Source: JAKBCQ01 sp021807585 (GTDB lineage Bacteria; Planctomycetota; Planctomycetia; Isosphaerales; Isosphaeraceae). From it: a stretch of DNA of 26,203 nt. Under the pieces are notes generated by a model. That model ran no database searches. It saw only the letters and a list, made by a program, of their open reading frames with translations, and had not been told where the DNA came from. Shown piece after piece: positions 16,378-24,095 of this stretch (its first letter is position 1; each line of letters starts with the position of its first letter). Position numbers and translations under genes: made by a program. Location: positions 1 to 26,203 of the forward strand of contig DAHWFG010000157.1 in assembly GCA_027325115.1 (NCBI GenBank), written 5' to 3'.

Positions 16378-17004
16378 TCAAACCGCGTTTTCTTTGGAGC
16401 TCGCGGTGTTGAGCGGAAGCGAGCCGTGCGAGTCGAGGATTTTATCGATCAATCCATAATCGCGCGCCTCTCCGGGCGACATGAATCGATCTCGATCGGT
16501 ATCTTGTTCAAGCTTTTCGAGCGTTTGCCCCGTGTGCAAGCGATAAATCTCGTTGAGCTGCCGTTTCATCCGGATGAATTCCTCGGCGTGGATCAAAATC
16601 TCGGTCGCGGTCCCCTCCATTCCGGCGAGGGGTTGATGAATCATGATCCGACTGTGTTCGAGAGCCGTCCGCTTCCCTTTGGCGCCTGCGCACAAAAGGA
16701 GCGAACCCATGCTGGCGCATTGACCGATGCAGTAGGTCGCGACGTCGCACGGCACCACCTGCATCGTGTCGTAAATCGCCAGCCCGGCGCTCACGCTCCC
16801 GCCAGGACTGTTAATATATAAATGGATATCCGCTTTATCGTCCTGATGCGCCAGAACCAGCATCTGCGCGACGACGACGTTCGCGACGTTGTCGTCGATC
16901 GCCGACCCAAGCATGATGATGCGATCTTGTAATAGGCGCGAATAGATGTCCATCGCGCGTTCTTCGCGACCGCTCCGCTCGATCACGATCGGAATCAGGG
17001 GCAT
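16378..17004 (-). CDS. clpP: ATP-dependent Clp protease proteolytic subunit (downstream copy)
   Basis: This 208-aa serine protease subunit forms the tetradecameric chamber that degrades proteins unfolded by ClpX or ClpA/C. The catalytic triad is complete: S98 in CIGQCASMGS, H123 in RIMIHQP and D172 in DTDRDRFM. INSPGGSV at 64-71 is the substrate-binding strand and oxyanion turn. GAGGAA lies 7 nt upstream of the ATG. It is the second of two adjacent, clearly different clpP genes. The pair is not a recent duplication, since it differs throughout, including the residues flanking the active Ser. The upstream gap of 105 bp holds an AT-rich stretch with TTATAC that could be an internal promoter. 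An intrinsic terminator follows. Confidence 0.95.
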   Translation of the reverse strand: MPLIPIVIERSGREERAMDIYSRLLQDRIIMLGSAIDDNVANVVVAQMLVLAHQDDKADIHLYINSPGGSVSAGLAIYDTMQVVPCDVATYCIGQCASMGSLLLCAGAKGKRTALEHSRIMIHQPLAGMEGTATEILIHAEEFIRMKRQLNEIYRLHTGQTLEKLEQDTDRDRFMSPGEARDYGLIDKILDSHGSLPLNTASSKENAV

Positions 17005-17109
17005 CGATCGGTTCCTCGTTCCATCGTATAATAACTAGAAAATCGTGTAATTGTTTTAATTTTTCGGGTTCGTCGGATCGGCGCGAGGTCGCTCGCCACG
17101 ATCGCCTCG

Positions 17110-17757
17110 TCAAGAAACCGGGGGCGCCGCGACGGGGCCCGTCTTGGAATCGACGCCGAAGATCTTCCCCACCACCTCGTCGACCAGGCCGTATTCTTTC
17201 GCCTGTTGCGCGGTGAGATAGCGATCGCGTTCGGTGTCTTTGGCCACGCGTTCGATCGGCTGGCCCGTGTGTCGCGATAAAATCTCGTTGATCACGTGCT
17301 TGTTACGCATGATCTCCTCGGCCTGAATCTCAATATCCGAGATTTGCCCCGACACCTGTCCATAAGGCTGGTGGATCATGATCTTCGAGTGCGGGAGCGA
17401 ATAACGCCTCCCTTTCGCGCCGCCGGCGAGCAACACCGCCGCCCCCGAAGCCGCCATGCCGATGCAATACGTCGCCACCGGGCACTCGATGAACTGAAGC
17501 GTGTCGTAAATCGCCAGCGTGCTCGAAACACTCCCGCCAGGACTGTTAATATAAAAACTAATCCCCTGCGTCCGATTCTCGTACTGAAGAAACAAAAATT
17601 TCATCACCACGAGATTCGCCAGCGCGTCGTTGATCACCCCTTCAAGAAAGATGATCCGGTTCTCCAGGAGCAGGTCGGAAAGCGTCATCTGCCGCTGCCG
17701 CGCGTAATCGCGATAGCGCTGGATCGACGGCGAAAACGGTTCACGGTCCATGAACAT
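17110..17757 (-). CDS. clpP: ATP-dependent Clp protease proteolytic subunit (upstream copy)
   Basis: I start this gene at 17757 rather than at the start of the longer open frame (17844). GAGGA sits 6 nt before this ATG, the product then has the usual ClpP N-terminus, and it clears the tig stop. The 215-aa product keeps the triad S104, H129 and D178, with INSPGGSV at 70-77. The residues after the active Ser are GAAV (AASGAAVLL) where most ClpP proteins, including the neighbour, have MG. The N-terminal segment MFMDREPFSPSIQRYRDYAR is longer and more charged than in the neighbour, and the C-terminus ends in a Pro/Ala tail. Two unlike ClpP proteins often form mixed two-ring complexes. It lies directly downstream of the folding factor tig. 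Confidence 0.93.
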   Translation of the reverse strand: MFMDREPFSPSIQRYRDYARQRQMTLSDLLLENRIIFLEGVINDALANLVVMKFLFLQYENRTQGISFYINSPGGSVSSTLAIYDTLQFIECPVATYCIGMAASGAAVLLAGGAKGRRYSLPHSKIMIHQPYGQVSGQISDIEIQAEEIMRNKHVINEILSRHTGQPIERVAKDTERDRYLTAQQAKEYGLVDEVVGKIFGVDSKTGPVAAPPVS

Positions 17758-17850
17758 CACGGGTCCTCGGCTCTTCGTCGGCCTGGAATGTTGAATGACG
17801 AAGCGAGCAGCCGCCGCGACGACCGATCCGCGGGGCTCTCGCATGAAAAC

Positions 17851-19371
17851 TTATTCGCTAGTGGATTCGCTTGGGTGATCGGCCGACGAGACTTCCTCGG
17901 CCGCGGAGGTCGACGAAGCCGAAGAAGCCGACTCGTCGAGCGTTTCGACGTCTTTATTCTCGGGAATCAATTCAACATCCTCGAATTGCACCGAATCCAG
18001 AATGCGAGCGATCGTTTTCCGCTCGAGAATCTGCGCCGCGAGAGCGTCTTGCCGGCCTTCCTTCTCGATCTGGGCGCGAACCCGGCGAATGCTTTGATCG
18101 CTTTGATCCGCGATCAACTCGATCTCGTCTTCGATATCCCGATCGTCGACCTTGATATCTTCAACCTCGGCGATGCGTGAAAAGATGAAATATTCTTTGA
18201 GATCGCGGAGCGTCGTTTCGTGAGCGAACGCCCGGATCTCGGCCGATCGATTGCGAATCTCGCGCTCGGAGAGCCCCGCGCTCTGCATCTCGATCACGCG
18301 ACGCTCGATCGCGGTCTTGATCTGACCCGCGACCATCTCGGCGGGCAGCTCGAACGGATGCTGAGAGTACAACTGTGCGAACAACTCGCGACGAATCGAC
18401 TGTTCTTGCTGGAACTTGAACCGACGATCCAGCATCGAACGAAGCGCCGAGCGGAAATCGTCGAGCGAAGCGAAACCGAGCCGATCAAGGAACGCCGCGT
18501 CGATCTCGGGAAGTCGAACCGATTTAATATCGAGGATTTCAATCGACACGTCGATCGATCTCCCACGAATGGTTTCGTCGGACGATGCGCTGCCGATCTC
18601 GGCTTTCGTCACCCGAGATTCGCCGATATTCGCTCCTACAAGCGCGCCCGCGAGATCGGGAATGCAACCGTCGTTGAAACGAAGTTCGGGCAGAACGCGA
18701 AAATTCACATCGCGCGCCTGGTTGTGAATCACCCCGCTATCGAGAAACGTCATATTCGTGGTGACAAAATCGCCTTCGGCGATACCCCCTTCGAGCTTGG
18801 GGGCGACCTGCGCGTAACGCTCGATGTATTTGAAAAGCTCGGCGTCGACTTCGGAATCACGAACGACGTGAATCGGCCGCTTGATCTTGAGATTCTTGTA
18901 TTCAGGAAGCGGGAATTCGGGTTGAACTTCGACGTCGAATTCAAACTCGAACGGGCCGAGTTCGGGAAGTTCGATCGCCTCGATATCGATTTGAGGCTGG
19001 GAAATCGGCCGAATTTTCTGCTCGTCCTCAAGCTGTTCCAGGCTCGCCAGCAGCAACGCCGACTTAACCTGTCCCGAAACCTCTTTGCGGAACCGACGTT
19101 GAATCAACGAAGCGGGAGCGTGCCCCTTGCGGAACCCGGGAACGCTCGCATCCTTGCCGAACGCCCCCACCGAGTCGGCGAATTGTCGCTCGATATCGTT
19201 GCGTGAAATCGTGATCTTAATGTGCTTCTTGCAGGCGCCGACGTCGCTCACCGCGACCTTCATATCGAGCTTTTGCTTGATCTGTGCAAGGCTCGTCTCG
19301 TCGCTCGAATCATCGACCGTCGTGGTCGTCGCGTCGGCGGCGGTGATATTGTCAATCTCGTCGCTGCTCAT
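17851..19371 (-). CDS. tig: Trigger factor, ribosome-associated chaperone
   Basis: Trigger factor binds the ribosome exit tunnel and shields nascent chains. The start at 19371 has AAGGA about 9 nt upstream. The open frame extends further back, but that part would run into the tRNA gene. The product is 506 aa, longer than the usual 430-450. Residues 1-37 are an acidic Ser/Thr-rich extension. The ribosome-binding domain follows, with the signature VPGFRKGHAP at 77-86. A peptidyl-prolyl isomerase-like domain lies at about 190-290, and the helical C-terminal domain follows. The last 30 residues are a Ser/Glu tail. Order tig-clpP-clp is common in bacteria and links folding with proteolysis. No promoter is evident between it and the tRNA, so co-transcription with tRNA-Gly is possible. 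Confidence 0.92.
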   Translation of the reverse strand: MSSDEIDNITAADATTTTVDDSSDETSLAQIKQKLDMKVAVSDVGACKKHIKITISRNDIERQFADSVGAFGKDASVPGFRKGHAPASLIQRRFRKEVSGQVKSALLLASLEQLEDEQKIRPISQPQIDIEAIELPELGPFEFEFDVEVQPEFPLPEYKNLKIKRPIHVVRDSEVDAELFKYIERYAQVAPKLEGGIAEGDFVTTNMTFLDSGVIHNQARDVNFRVLPELRFNDGCIPDLAGALVGANIGESRVTKAEIGSASSDETIRGRSIDVSIEILDIKSVRLPEIDAAFLDRLGFASLDDFRSALRSMLDRRFKFQQEQSIRRELFAQLYSQHPFELPAEMVAGQIKTAIERRVIEMQSAGLSEREIRNRSAEIRAFAHETTLRDLKEYFIFSRIAEVEDIKVDDRDIEDEIELIADQSDQSIRRVRAQIEKEGRQDALAAQILERKTIARILDSVQFEDVELIPENKDVETLDESASSASSTSAAEEVSSADHPSESTSE

Positions 19372-19485
19372 CAAAAAGCATCCTTCGTCGTTCAAGTCGG
19401 CGTCGATTATGGGGTGGGCGTTCATCAACCCATTCCGCCGCGCGGCACGCGAGCCCGCGTCGCAAACCCATATTCCACAAGGCAA

Positions 19486-19557
19486 AGCGGGAGATGGGAT
19501 TTGAACCCACGACAACCACGTTGGCAACGTGGTGCTCTACCCCTGAGCTACTCCCGC
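19486..19557 (-). tRNA. tRNA-Gly (anticodon GCC)
   Basis: The minus strand folds into a full cloverleaf. The acceptor stem is GCGGGAG with CTCCCGC, and the D arm is GCTC-AGGGGTA-GAGC. The anticodon arm is CCACG-TTGCCAA-CGTGG with anticodon GCC, the variable loop is TTGTC, and the T arm is GTGGG-TTCAAAT-CCCAT. The discriminator base is T, as expected for bacterial tRNA-Gly. CCA is not encoded. It reads GGC and GGT glycine codons. It sits 115 bp upstream of tig on the same strand. A promoter lies at 19641-19668. Confidence 0.95.
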
Positions 19558-19640
19558 GTCGATCGCAAAGCCGTAACCGCGGGCGGATTCGCGACTGGAA
19601 ACCAGGAACGAATCGTTCGCCTCGACCTAACGACGCATTG

Positions 19641-19668
19641 AGTATAAAGCCGCCGAGAGGAAATGCAA
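19641..19668 (-). promoter_or_regulatory. Promoter of tRNA-Gly (and perhaps tig)
   Basis: On the minus strand TTGCAT (19668-19663) and TATACT (19646-19641) are 16 nt apart. The transcript would start about 75 nt before the tRNA 5' end, allowing a 5' leader for RNase P processing. Confidence 0.55.
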
Positions 19669-19994
19669 GACCGTACTCGTCGTTCTCTCGGTTCGATTTC
19701 CATCCCATTCGACGCGTGCGGCATAAGAGAGGTTCACGCGAAGCCGCGTGGAAAATCGCCGGCAATCCGGGAATCGGTTTGAACCGATACGTTTACCGAA
19801 TGGGCGACAGGATGGATGGTGCAAGACGTTGCATCAGATCCGAAAACGGGAATACTAGGACGAAGCACAATCCATTGCGTCTCCGTTTCTGAAAGATCGG
19901 CCCGAATCGCAACTCTTCTCATGATTTCTTTTTATTTACCGAATCGAAGTTCCAATGAATGTTGTTCAGTTTCTGGAATACCGACCCAAAACAC

Positions 19995-20199
19995 AAGCAA
20001 GTGCACGAGTTCTTTTTCTTTATCCGATCGAATCGTAGAAGAATGCGTCGAATTTTCTGAAAACCCTGAAACTCGTCGTCTCAAATACGAGCCCGAAGCG
20101 CGAGCGAGTGCGTCGGGTTTTCTGGGATTGATCGCGTTCGATCGCTTTTTGAGCTTGAATGAATTGGAAAATCACGCATTCGCTTGCGCTTCGGGCTCG
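19995..20199. repeat. Cluster of degenerate repeat units with a long imperfect hairpin
   Basis: Arm one, 20088-20113, and arm two, 20174-20199, are 26-bp inverted copies with only two mismatches (core CGAGCCCGAAGCGC) and a 60-bp loop. Similar shorter units in direct orientation occur at about 19995-20018 (AAGCAAGTGCACGAG) and 20042-20059 (AATGCGTCGAATTTTCTG). All share the pattern TGCGTCG then TTTTCTG. I associate this kind of unit with dispersed repeats of planctomycete genomes. It looks like a REP-type or hairpin mobile remnant. The open frame reading through it yields an artificial-looking peptide (EPEARASASGF), so translation of this part is doubtful. Confidence 0.65.
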
Positions 20200-20303
20200 A
20201 ACTCGGATAATCAGTCAAACATAAATTCGTTGGTCATCAATCAGCCCGAACGCCTTTTATTCGATAACAATCCGGCGACGCTCGATCGGGTAAGAAGGTT
20301 TAT

Positions 20304-20637
20304 GCTTCTCGAATCCGAAGTCAAAATGGTAGAATTTGTATTGGATGACAAGGAATTGGATGAAAAACCCGAACTGATTGAGAGGATCGATCGATTACTC
20401 ATCAAAACTCAGATGGAGGATAGTGATCATGGGAGCGAAAGCGCCTCAACCGGCGCCGAACAGGCGGCCGAAACCTCAGAACGTTCCGGATGGAATCAGG
20501 GGCTACAACGGCCCGGCGCCGACATCGTCCAAACCGGCGCCTCCGCCACCGCCGCCCCCGCCTCCGAAATCTCACAAGAAGTGAAACCCGAGATCGAAAC
20601 GGGAAGAGTTGACGATCAGTTGAAGGCGAAGGATTGA
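20304..20637 (+). CDS. Possible hypothetical protein, start uncertain
   Basis: One frame stays open from 19816 to the TGA ending at 20637, but the part before about 20200 crosses a repeat cluster and is probably not coding. From ATG 20304 (GAAGG just upstream, at short spacing) it would give 110 aa. The first half looks protein-like and acidic (KMVEFVLDDKELDEKPELIERID), a probable amphipathic helix pair. The second half is low-complexity Ala/Ser/Glu. A different frame over 20429-20584 encodes a proline-rich peptide with a better ribosome binding site, so at most the two overlap, and one of them may be a shadow. No family recognised. Confidence 0.3.
20429..20584 (+). CDS. Possible 51-aa proline-rich peptide
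   Basis: GGAGGA at 20415-20420 lies 8 nt before the ATG at 20429, the best ribosome binding site in this region. The 51-residue product begins MGAKAPQPAPNRRPKPQ and ends with nine prolines in a row followed by KSHKK. It is basic, has no hydrophobic segment, and would be disordered. Proline runs normally stall ribosomes and need EF-P. It lies wholly within the other open frame (20304-20637). It could be a genuine small protein or a chance product of GC-rich low-complexity DNA. Confidence 0.4.
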   Translation: MGAKAPQPAPNRRPKPQNVPDGIRGYNGPAPTSSKPAPPPPPPPPPKSHKK

Positions 20638-20719
20638 GAGATGTGATTTCGCGCGCGGAGCAGCTCTCGAAACCATGATCCTCAAGCTGAGAACCCTCTT
20701 CGCTAAATATCCAGGTTAT

Positions 20720-20751
20720 CCTTAATCCACATTAACCTTAATCCACATTAA
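20720..20751. repeat. Perfect tandem duplication of a 16-bp unit
   Basis: CCTTAATCCACATTAA occurs at 20720-20735 and again at 20736-20751. Each unit contains two TTAA tetramers, with TTAAT and ATTAA as inverted halves. It may be a pair of protein binding sites or a slippage duplication at the edge of the accessory region. Confidence 0.7.
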
Positions 20752-21030
20752 GACGATCGAGCTTGAACGCTAGATCGCCAGGATTGATTCTCCCGATAGT
20801 CTGATCATGCTCTTTCATATACAACTTACGCTTTCTCTTATCCATACAGATAAATTATGTTTGAGACGATGCGTATTCTCGACGGATGCGGAAACAAGTT
20901 TACAATCCACGCCTCTCCTCCATTCTCATCCCGTAATTCGTACGCCTATAGAAAAAACGACCGTGGATATAATCTCGATCCGCATACTTTCGAAGCGCAT
21001 TGACGAGCCCTTCATGATGTGATGTACTTA
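20752..21030. other. Gene-poor transition into the accessory region
   Basis: GC content drops visibly here. A 71-codon open frame at 20807-21022 has no Shine-Dalgarno sequence and an unconvincing composition, so I do not call it. No RNA gene, integrase remnant or attachment repeat was seen. Confidence 0.4.
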
Positions 21031-21049
21031 ATAGTGCGAAATCCACTAT
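21031..21049. promoter_or_regulatory. Inverted repeat just upstream of the RES toxin gene
   Basis: ATAGTG at 21031-21036 and CACTAT at 21044-21049 are perfect inverted copies with a 7-nt spacer, 25 bp before the toxin start codon. Spacing of half-sites and position fit an operator for a dimeric HTH antitoxin, but this is inference. Confidence 0.35.
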
Positions 21050-21073
21050 GAACTTCATAGGTAATATCCATTC

Positions 21074-21877
21074 ATGGAAAACAATCGAGGAGAATCGGGA
21101 TCGCCGATCAAGAGTGATCAGTCGTTCCTATTCGATCCCATCCTATCACTGTCACATCCAGGATTTCGAGAAGCGGTCTCTCGATGGCTTGAATCGAATC
21201 CACCTCCAGATGAACATCCCAAATCTGAGGTTTTTAAAAAAGCGATGATTCAAGCGGGTTATAGTCGTACTATTGATCCGATTAATCTCGATGTATATCG
21301 ATCATGTTCGATCCGTTATGCAAACCGTAACGATATTCTATCAGGATTCGGCAGTCAATTACGAGGAGGCAGGTTCAACGCTCCTCGAAGCTTTCGGGTT
21401 ATCTATTTAAGTTTCGATCCAGCCACTCCTTACGCGGAAACGCTCAAACGAGCCGAAAGCCTTAAGGCGCCTGCGCTAGCCGGTCTTCCCTTGAAACCCT
21501 CCCAAGAATTAAACAAGCATTTTGTACAATTGACCGTGAGAGCGGTTCTCAACAAGATTATTGATCTATCTGATTTAGATCTCTTGAATTCAAAGGAATT
21601 TCAAGATGCAGGGCTCGATATCGAACTTCTTACCAAGGATGGATGGTATTTCGACAACAATGAGGGTAAAGAATCGGCGACACAAGCGATTGGGCGAATC
21701 GCCTACGAACTTGGATACCACGGCTTAATCTCTCGTTCTTCCGTCTCCAAAGGCGAGAAAAACCTCAATGTCTTCGTCTCCAATCTACCGATCGGGTGCG
21801 GATTGGAAATCCTTGAGCCAAAAGACCTTCCATCACATTGGAGAAAATCATCCGGCGATCGATCACATGAATCATGA
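21074..21877 (+). CDS. RES-domain toxin (NAD-degrading family)
   Basis: This 267-aa protein carries a RES domain at about 74-235. YRSCSIRYANR supplies the conserved R76. LRGGRFNAPRSFRVIYLSFD at 97-116 matches the family's G-R-F/W-N...YLS segment, followed by E122 in PYAETL, and SRSS at 220-223 gives the C-terminal Ser. These three (Arg, Glu, Ser) name the family. Characterised RES toxins deplete cellular NAD+, which arrests growth. The protein is longer than minimal RES toxins because of an N-terminal 70-residue helical region. The following gene encodes an Xre/ParS-like protein, its expected antitoxin. No strong Shine-Dalgarno sequence is visible. Codon use is more AT-rich than in the chromosome to the left. 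Confidence 0.8.
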   Translation: MENNRGESGSPIKSDQSFLFDPILSLSHPGFREAVSRWLESNPPPDEHPKSEVFKKAMIQAGYSRTIDPINLDVYRSCSIRYANRNDILSGFGSQLRGGRFNAPRSFRVIYLSFDPATPYAETLKRAESLKAPALAGLPLKPSQELNKHFVQLTVRAVLNKIIDLSDLDLLNSKEFQDAGLDIELLTKDGWYFDNNEGKESATQAIGRIAYELGYHGLISRSSVSKGEKNLNVFVSNLPIGCGLEILEPKDLPSHWRKSSGDRSHES

Positions 21878-21881
21878 AAGA

Positions 21882-21916
21882 CTTCCGGAAAAATTGCTGG
21901 CAAACTTTCCGGAAAG
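21882..21916. promoter_or_regulatory. Paired TTCCGGAA palindromes between toxin and antitoxin
   Basis: CTTCCGGAA at 21882-21890 and the 12-bp perfect palindrome CTTTCCGGAAAG at 21905-21916 share the TTCCGGAA core with centres 24 bp apart. They begin directly after the toxin stop codon and about 170 bp before the antitoxin start. They may be operator sites for an internal antitoxin promoter. The rest of the 21878-22082 gap also holds a GATCGATC inverted pair near 22016-22039. Confidence 0.45.
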
Positions 21917-22082
21917 ACGATAGAATCGTGATAGAGCGAGCCATAGTCGAGATCAATACCGTGACCAAAAAGATCGGCGAATTTCCCAAGCTGAAATCCA
22001 ATATGGCTGTGAAGATCGATCTCCTTTAGGATCGATCATCGTGGAATACCGCCGAGAACATTGAAAAGCGTTGGTGTAAATA

Positions 22083-22676
22083 ATGACCACGAAAACTCTG
22101 ACCCGTCAGCCTCGACAAACCGAACCCGACGATCTCTTGGAATCGGACGAGTTCGGTTCGCTAAGCGAATCGGAGTCGACGACCGCTTCGGGCTCGAAGA
22201 GAAAGCGACGATCCGGCGCCACGCAAAAAAAGAAAGATGCGATTGTCCCAATCACGCCCAGGCCGAAATCGAAATCGAAAGATTCGGGATTGGTAGCCAA
22301 GCCGTCGGCAGTGGCGCCTAAGCAACGTAGTAAATCGGGTTTAGGGAAAGCCGAGCGAACCGACATCAAGAGTTTCCGCGAGGTATTTGGTCTCACGCTC
22401 GACGAATTCGCGAAGATCCTGGGAAGCACGTCACGATCGGTATCTGGATGGGAGCAAGGCGCACCGATGAGTCCGCTTGCAGAGCGAATGTTTCTCGAGG
22501 TCAAGGCGCTGATTGAACGATTATCGGCTTTTGCCGATCCCGAGCAATTCCGCGATTGGCTGAGACGCAAAAACGACAATTTTGAAGGTTTCAGCCCGAT
22601 CGACCTGATTCAAGCGGGCAAGATGTACCGGCTCTGGGAATTGGTGTTCCGGATCGAGAGCTGCGATCCGATGTGA
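22083..22676 (+). CDS. Xre/MbcA/ParS-like antitoxin
   Basis: This 197-aa protein has a helix-turn-helix at about 96-126 (FREVFGLTLDEFAKILGSTS, then RSVSGWEQG). A C-terminal helical region at 133-197 (LAERMFLEVKALIERL, then FRDWLRR and FEGFSPIDLIQAG, ending YRLWELVFRIE) resembles the MbcA/ParS/Xre toxin-binding domain (DUF2384 type). Such proteins neutralise RES toxins and repress their own operon. The first 90 residues are Lys/Arg/Ser-rich and probably disordered, longer than in typical antitoxins. An in-frame stop lies 6 nt before the ATG, so this start is the only one that keeps the HTH. It follows the toxin by 205 bp, the reverse of the common antitoxin-first order. Confidence 0.78.
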   Translation: MTTKTLTRQPRQTEPDDLLESDEFGSLSESESTTASGSKRKRRSGATQKKKDAIVPITPRPKSKSKDSGLVAKPSAVAPKQRSKSGLGKAERTDIKSFREVFGLTLDEFAKILGSTSRSVSGWEQGAPMSPLAERMFLEVKALIERLSAFADPEQFRDWLRRKNDNFEGFSPIDLIQAGKMYRLWELVFRIESCDPM

Positions 22677-22950
22677 CTCCATATCGGAGCATAAGAGTTC
22701 GCAAAGACATTAAATCTATTCATTTTTCATGCATATTTATGTGTAAACTGATTCGATCTCATTGAGTAAAACGTCATCGATTCTCTTTATGCCTTTACGT
22801 TTCTGATCAACGCGAAACGAATCGCGCAAGTCAGCGTGTTTTGAGCGTGGTGTGTGAACGAGCGAGTTCAATCTTGAAAGTATTCTGCGCCCTCGATCGC
22901 GATTCATCCTCGTAGACTCAATACATTCTAACAAATGGATTTAATTGATT
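22677..22950. other. Convergent gap after the antitoxin and endonuclease genes
   Basis: A minus-strand frame from TTG 22934 to 22737 (65 codons, or 56 from ATG 22907) begins 16 bp after the endonuclease stop and yields a basic helical peptide (RRILSRLNSLVHTPRSKH). It might be a small third gene of that operon, but start and composition are weak, so it is not called as a CDS. No intrinsic terminator with a T-run was found for either flanking gene. Confidence 0.3.
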
Positions 22951-24081
22951 TCATGACCTGGTCTCTTTATTTATGTCTATCGCCGTATTCAGAAGCCCTG
23001 GGAACGGCTCGGTTTCGATCATTTCAACCAAAGTGGTGGGAGAAAATGTTCTGCCGTCGGTCTCTCGAATAACGGGACCAAGCGCGTCCGCTACCCTCCT
23101 CCAACCGACTCCCGAAAGTACCGCGAACAGCGGTACGCCGCCGAGTCTTTGACATTCCGCCCTTAGCGCCCGAAATCGAGCCGCTTTGTCGCGAGCCGTG
23201 CCGCCGTCTTGGGCTCCTTTGCACTCTAGAATCGCTCGTAAAACTCCCGTCCTTTGATCAAAGACGACGAAGTCAGGCGACGGCCTGACGCTCAATCCGA
23301 ATCGCGACTCAATCGCTGATTGATTATGTGCTCCAGTACGTATATAAGGGATACCCTCGGATCGGAAAATCGCCTCTACAGGATCTTCAATCAGATCGCC
23401 TCGGCTCGAACTTGTGGCGTCTAGCAATTGACGAAATGCGCCTCCATATGCTCGTTGATGCAATAAAACTGGTAATGGAACTCCATGAAGCGCGAATCGC
23501 CGTATGCTCTCCCATCCCTCGGAAGTGTCGGGCTTATCGAGCTTGGATCGGAGCCCACCGACGGACCCTTTAGGTGGAAAAAGCGATGCGCTCATTATTG
23601 AATCGATCACAATCGCACATTCCAAGGCGATTTCGATCTTGATCGGCTTGCCGGATTCCATATTTTTGAGTGTCGACTTTCCGACTCCTTTCGATCCCTT
23701 CGATATCGAATGAATCGAGCACGCCTCTGCGAACTCTTGTGTGGTAAATCCCATGATCAATCGAAAGATTCTCAGCGTCCCGGGATGATCAAAAATGATT
23801 TGAGACAGATTATTCACCGAGATATCCGAAAACTCGTTTGTTCTATTTTTTACAATTATGTAAATTGATTCAATATTAGAAAGCTCGTATTCATCCCTCC
23901 AATGTACGTAAGCGAACTCGGAATCGATCCTGGGAACGTAGGCATGTTTGGCGATCGACGCGTAAATCGAAGGTTGTTGAGCCGTACCAAATGATTCAGG
24001 AATCTTCCGGATCAGTCCGATTCGCTCATTCCAATTCGATGCTTTCGCGATCGCTTCGACGATTTCCTCGGCGCTTTTCAT
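22951..24081 (-). CDS. Restriction endonuclease with an XRE-type HTH domain
   Basis: I start at ATG 24081, which has AGAGG about 10 nt upstream and lies 14 bp after the methyltransferase stop; the longer open frame would overlap that gene by over 100 bp. The 376-aa product has an N-terminal region of unknown fold (1-95). An XRE-type helix-turn-helix lies at about 102-160: LRIFRLIMGFTTQEFAEACS, an insertion with GSKGVGK, then STLKNMESGKP and IALECAIVID. A PD-(D/E)XK nuclease core lies at about 236-330: SPD with D270, then LRAILECKGAQDGG with E286 and K288, and QRLGGVPLFAVLSG. Adjacency to a methyltransferase supports a type II-like restriction role. The HTH could bind DNA for target recognition or repress the operon. 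Target sequence unknown. Confidence 0.75.
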   Translation of the reverse strand: MKSAEEIVEAIAKASNWNERIGLIRKIPESFGTAQQPSIYASIAKHAYVPRIDSEFAYVHWRDEYELSNIESIYIIVKNRTNEFSDISVNNLSQIIFDHPGTLRIFRLIMGFTTQEFAEACSIHSISKGSKGVGKSTLKNMESGKPIKIEIALECAIVIDSIMSASLFPPKGSVGGLRSKLDKPDTSEGWESIRRFALHGVPLPVLLHQRAYGGAFRQLLDATSSSRGDLIEDPVEAIFRSEGIPYIRTGAHNQSAIESRFGLSVRPSPDFVVFDQRTGVLRAILECKGAQDGGTARDKAARFRALRAECQRLGGVPLFAVLSGVGWRRVADALGPVIRETDGRTFSPTTLVEMIETEPFPGLLNTAIDINKETRS

Positions 24082-24095
24082 GTGATGTCGCCTCT

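Noticed and set aside
19816..20303. N-terminal part of the long open frame ending at 20637
   Set aside because: It reads through the inverted-repeat cluster, has no ribosome binding site at 19816, and gives a composition unlike a folded protein.
20807..21022. 71-codon frame upstream of the RES toxin
   Set aside because: No ribosome binding site, His/Thr/Ser-rich composition without clear structure, and not in phase with a known antitoxin.
19558..21073. Integration site of the island at tRNA-Gly
   Set aside because: The island lies on the 5' side of the tRNA, whereas integrases usually use the 3' end. No repeat of the tRNA 3' end and no integrase were seen in the window.
22737..22934. Small gene downstream of the endonuclease
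   Set aside because: It needs a TTG start or an ATG with no properly spaced ribosome binding site, and the basic peptide matches nothing I know; kept only as a note.
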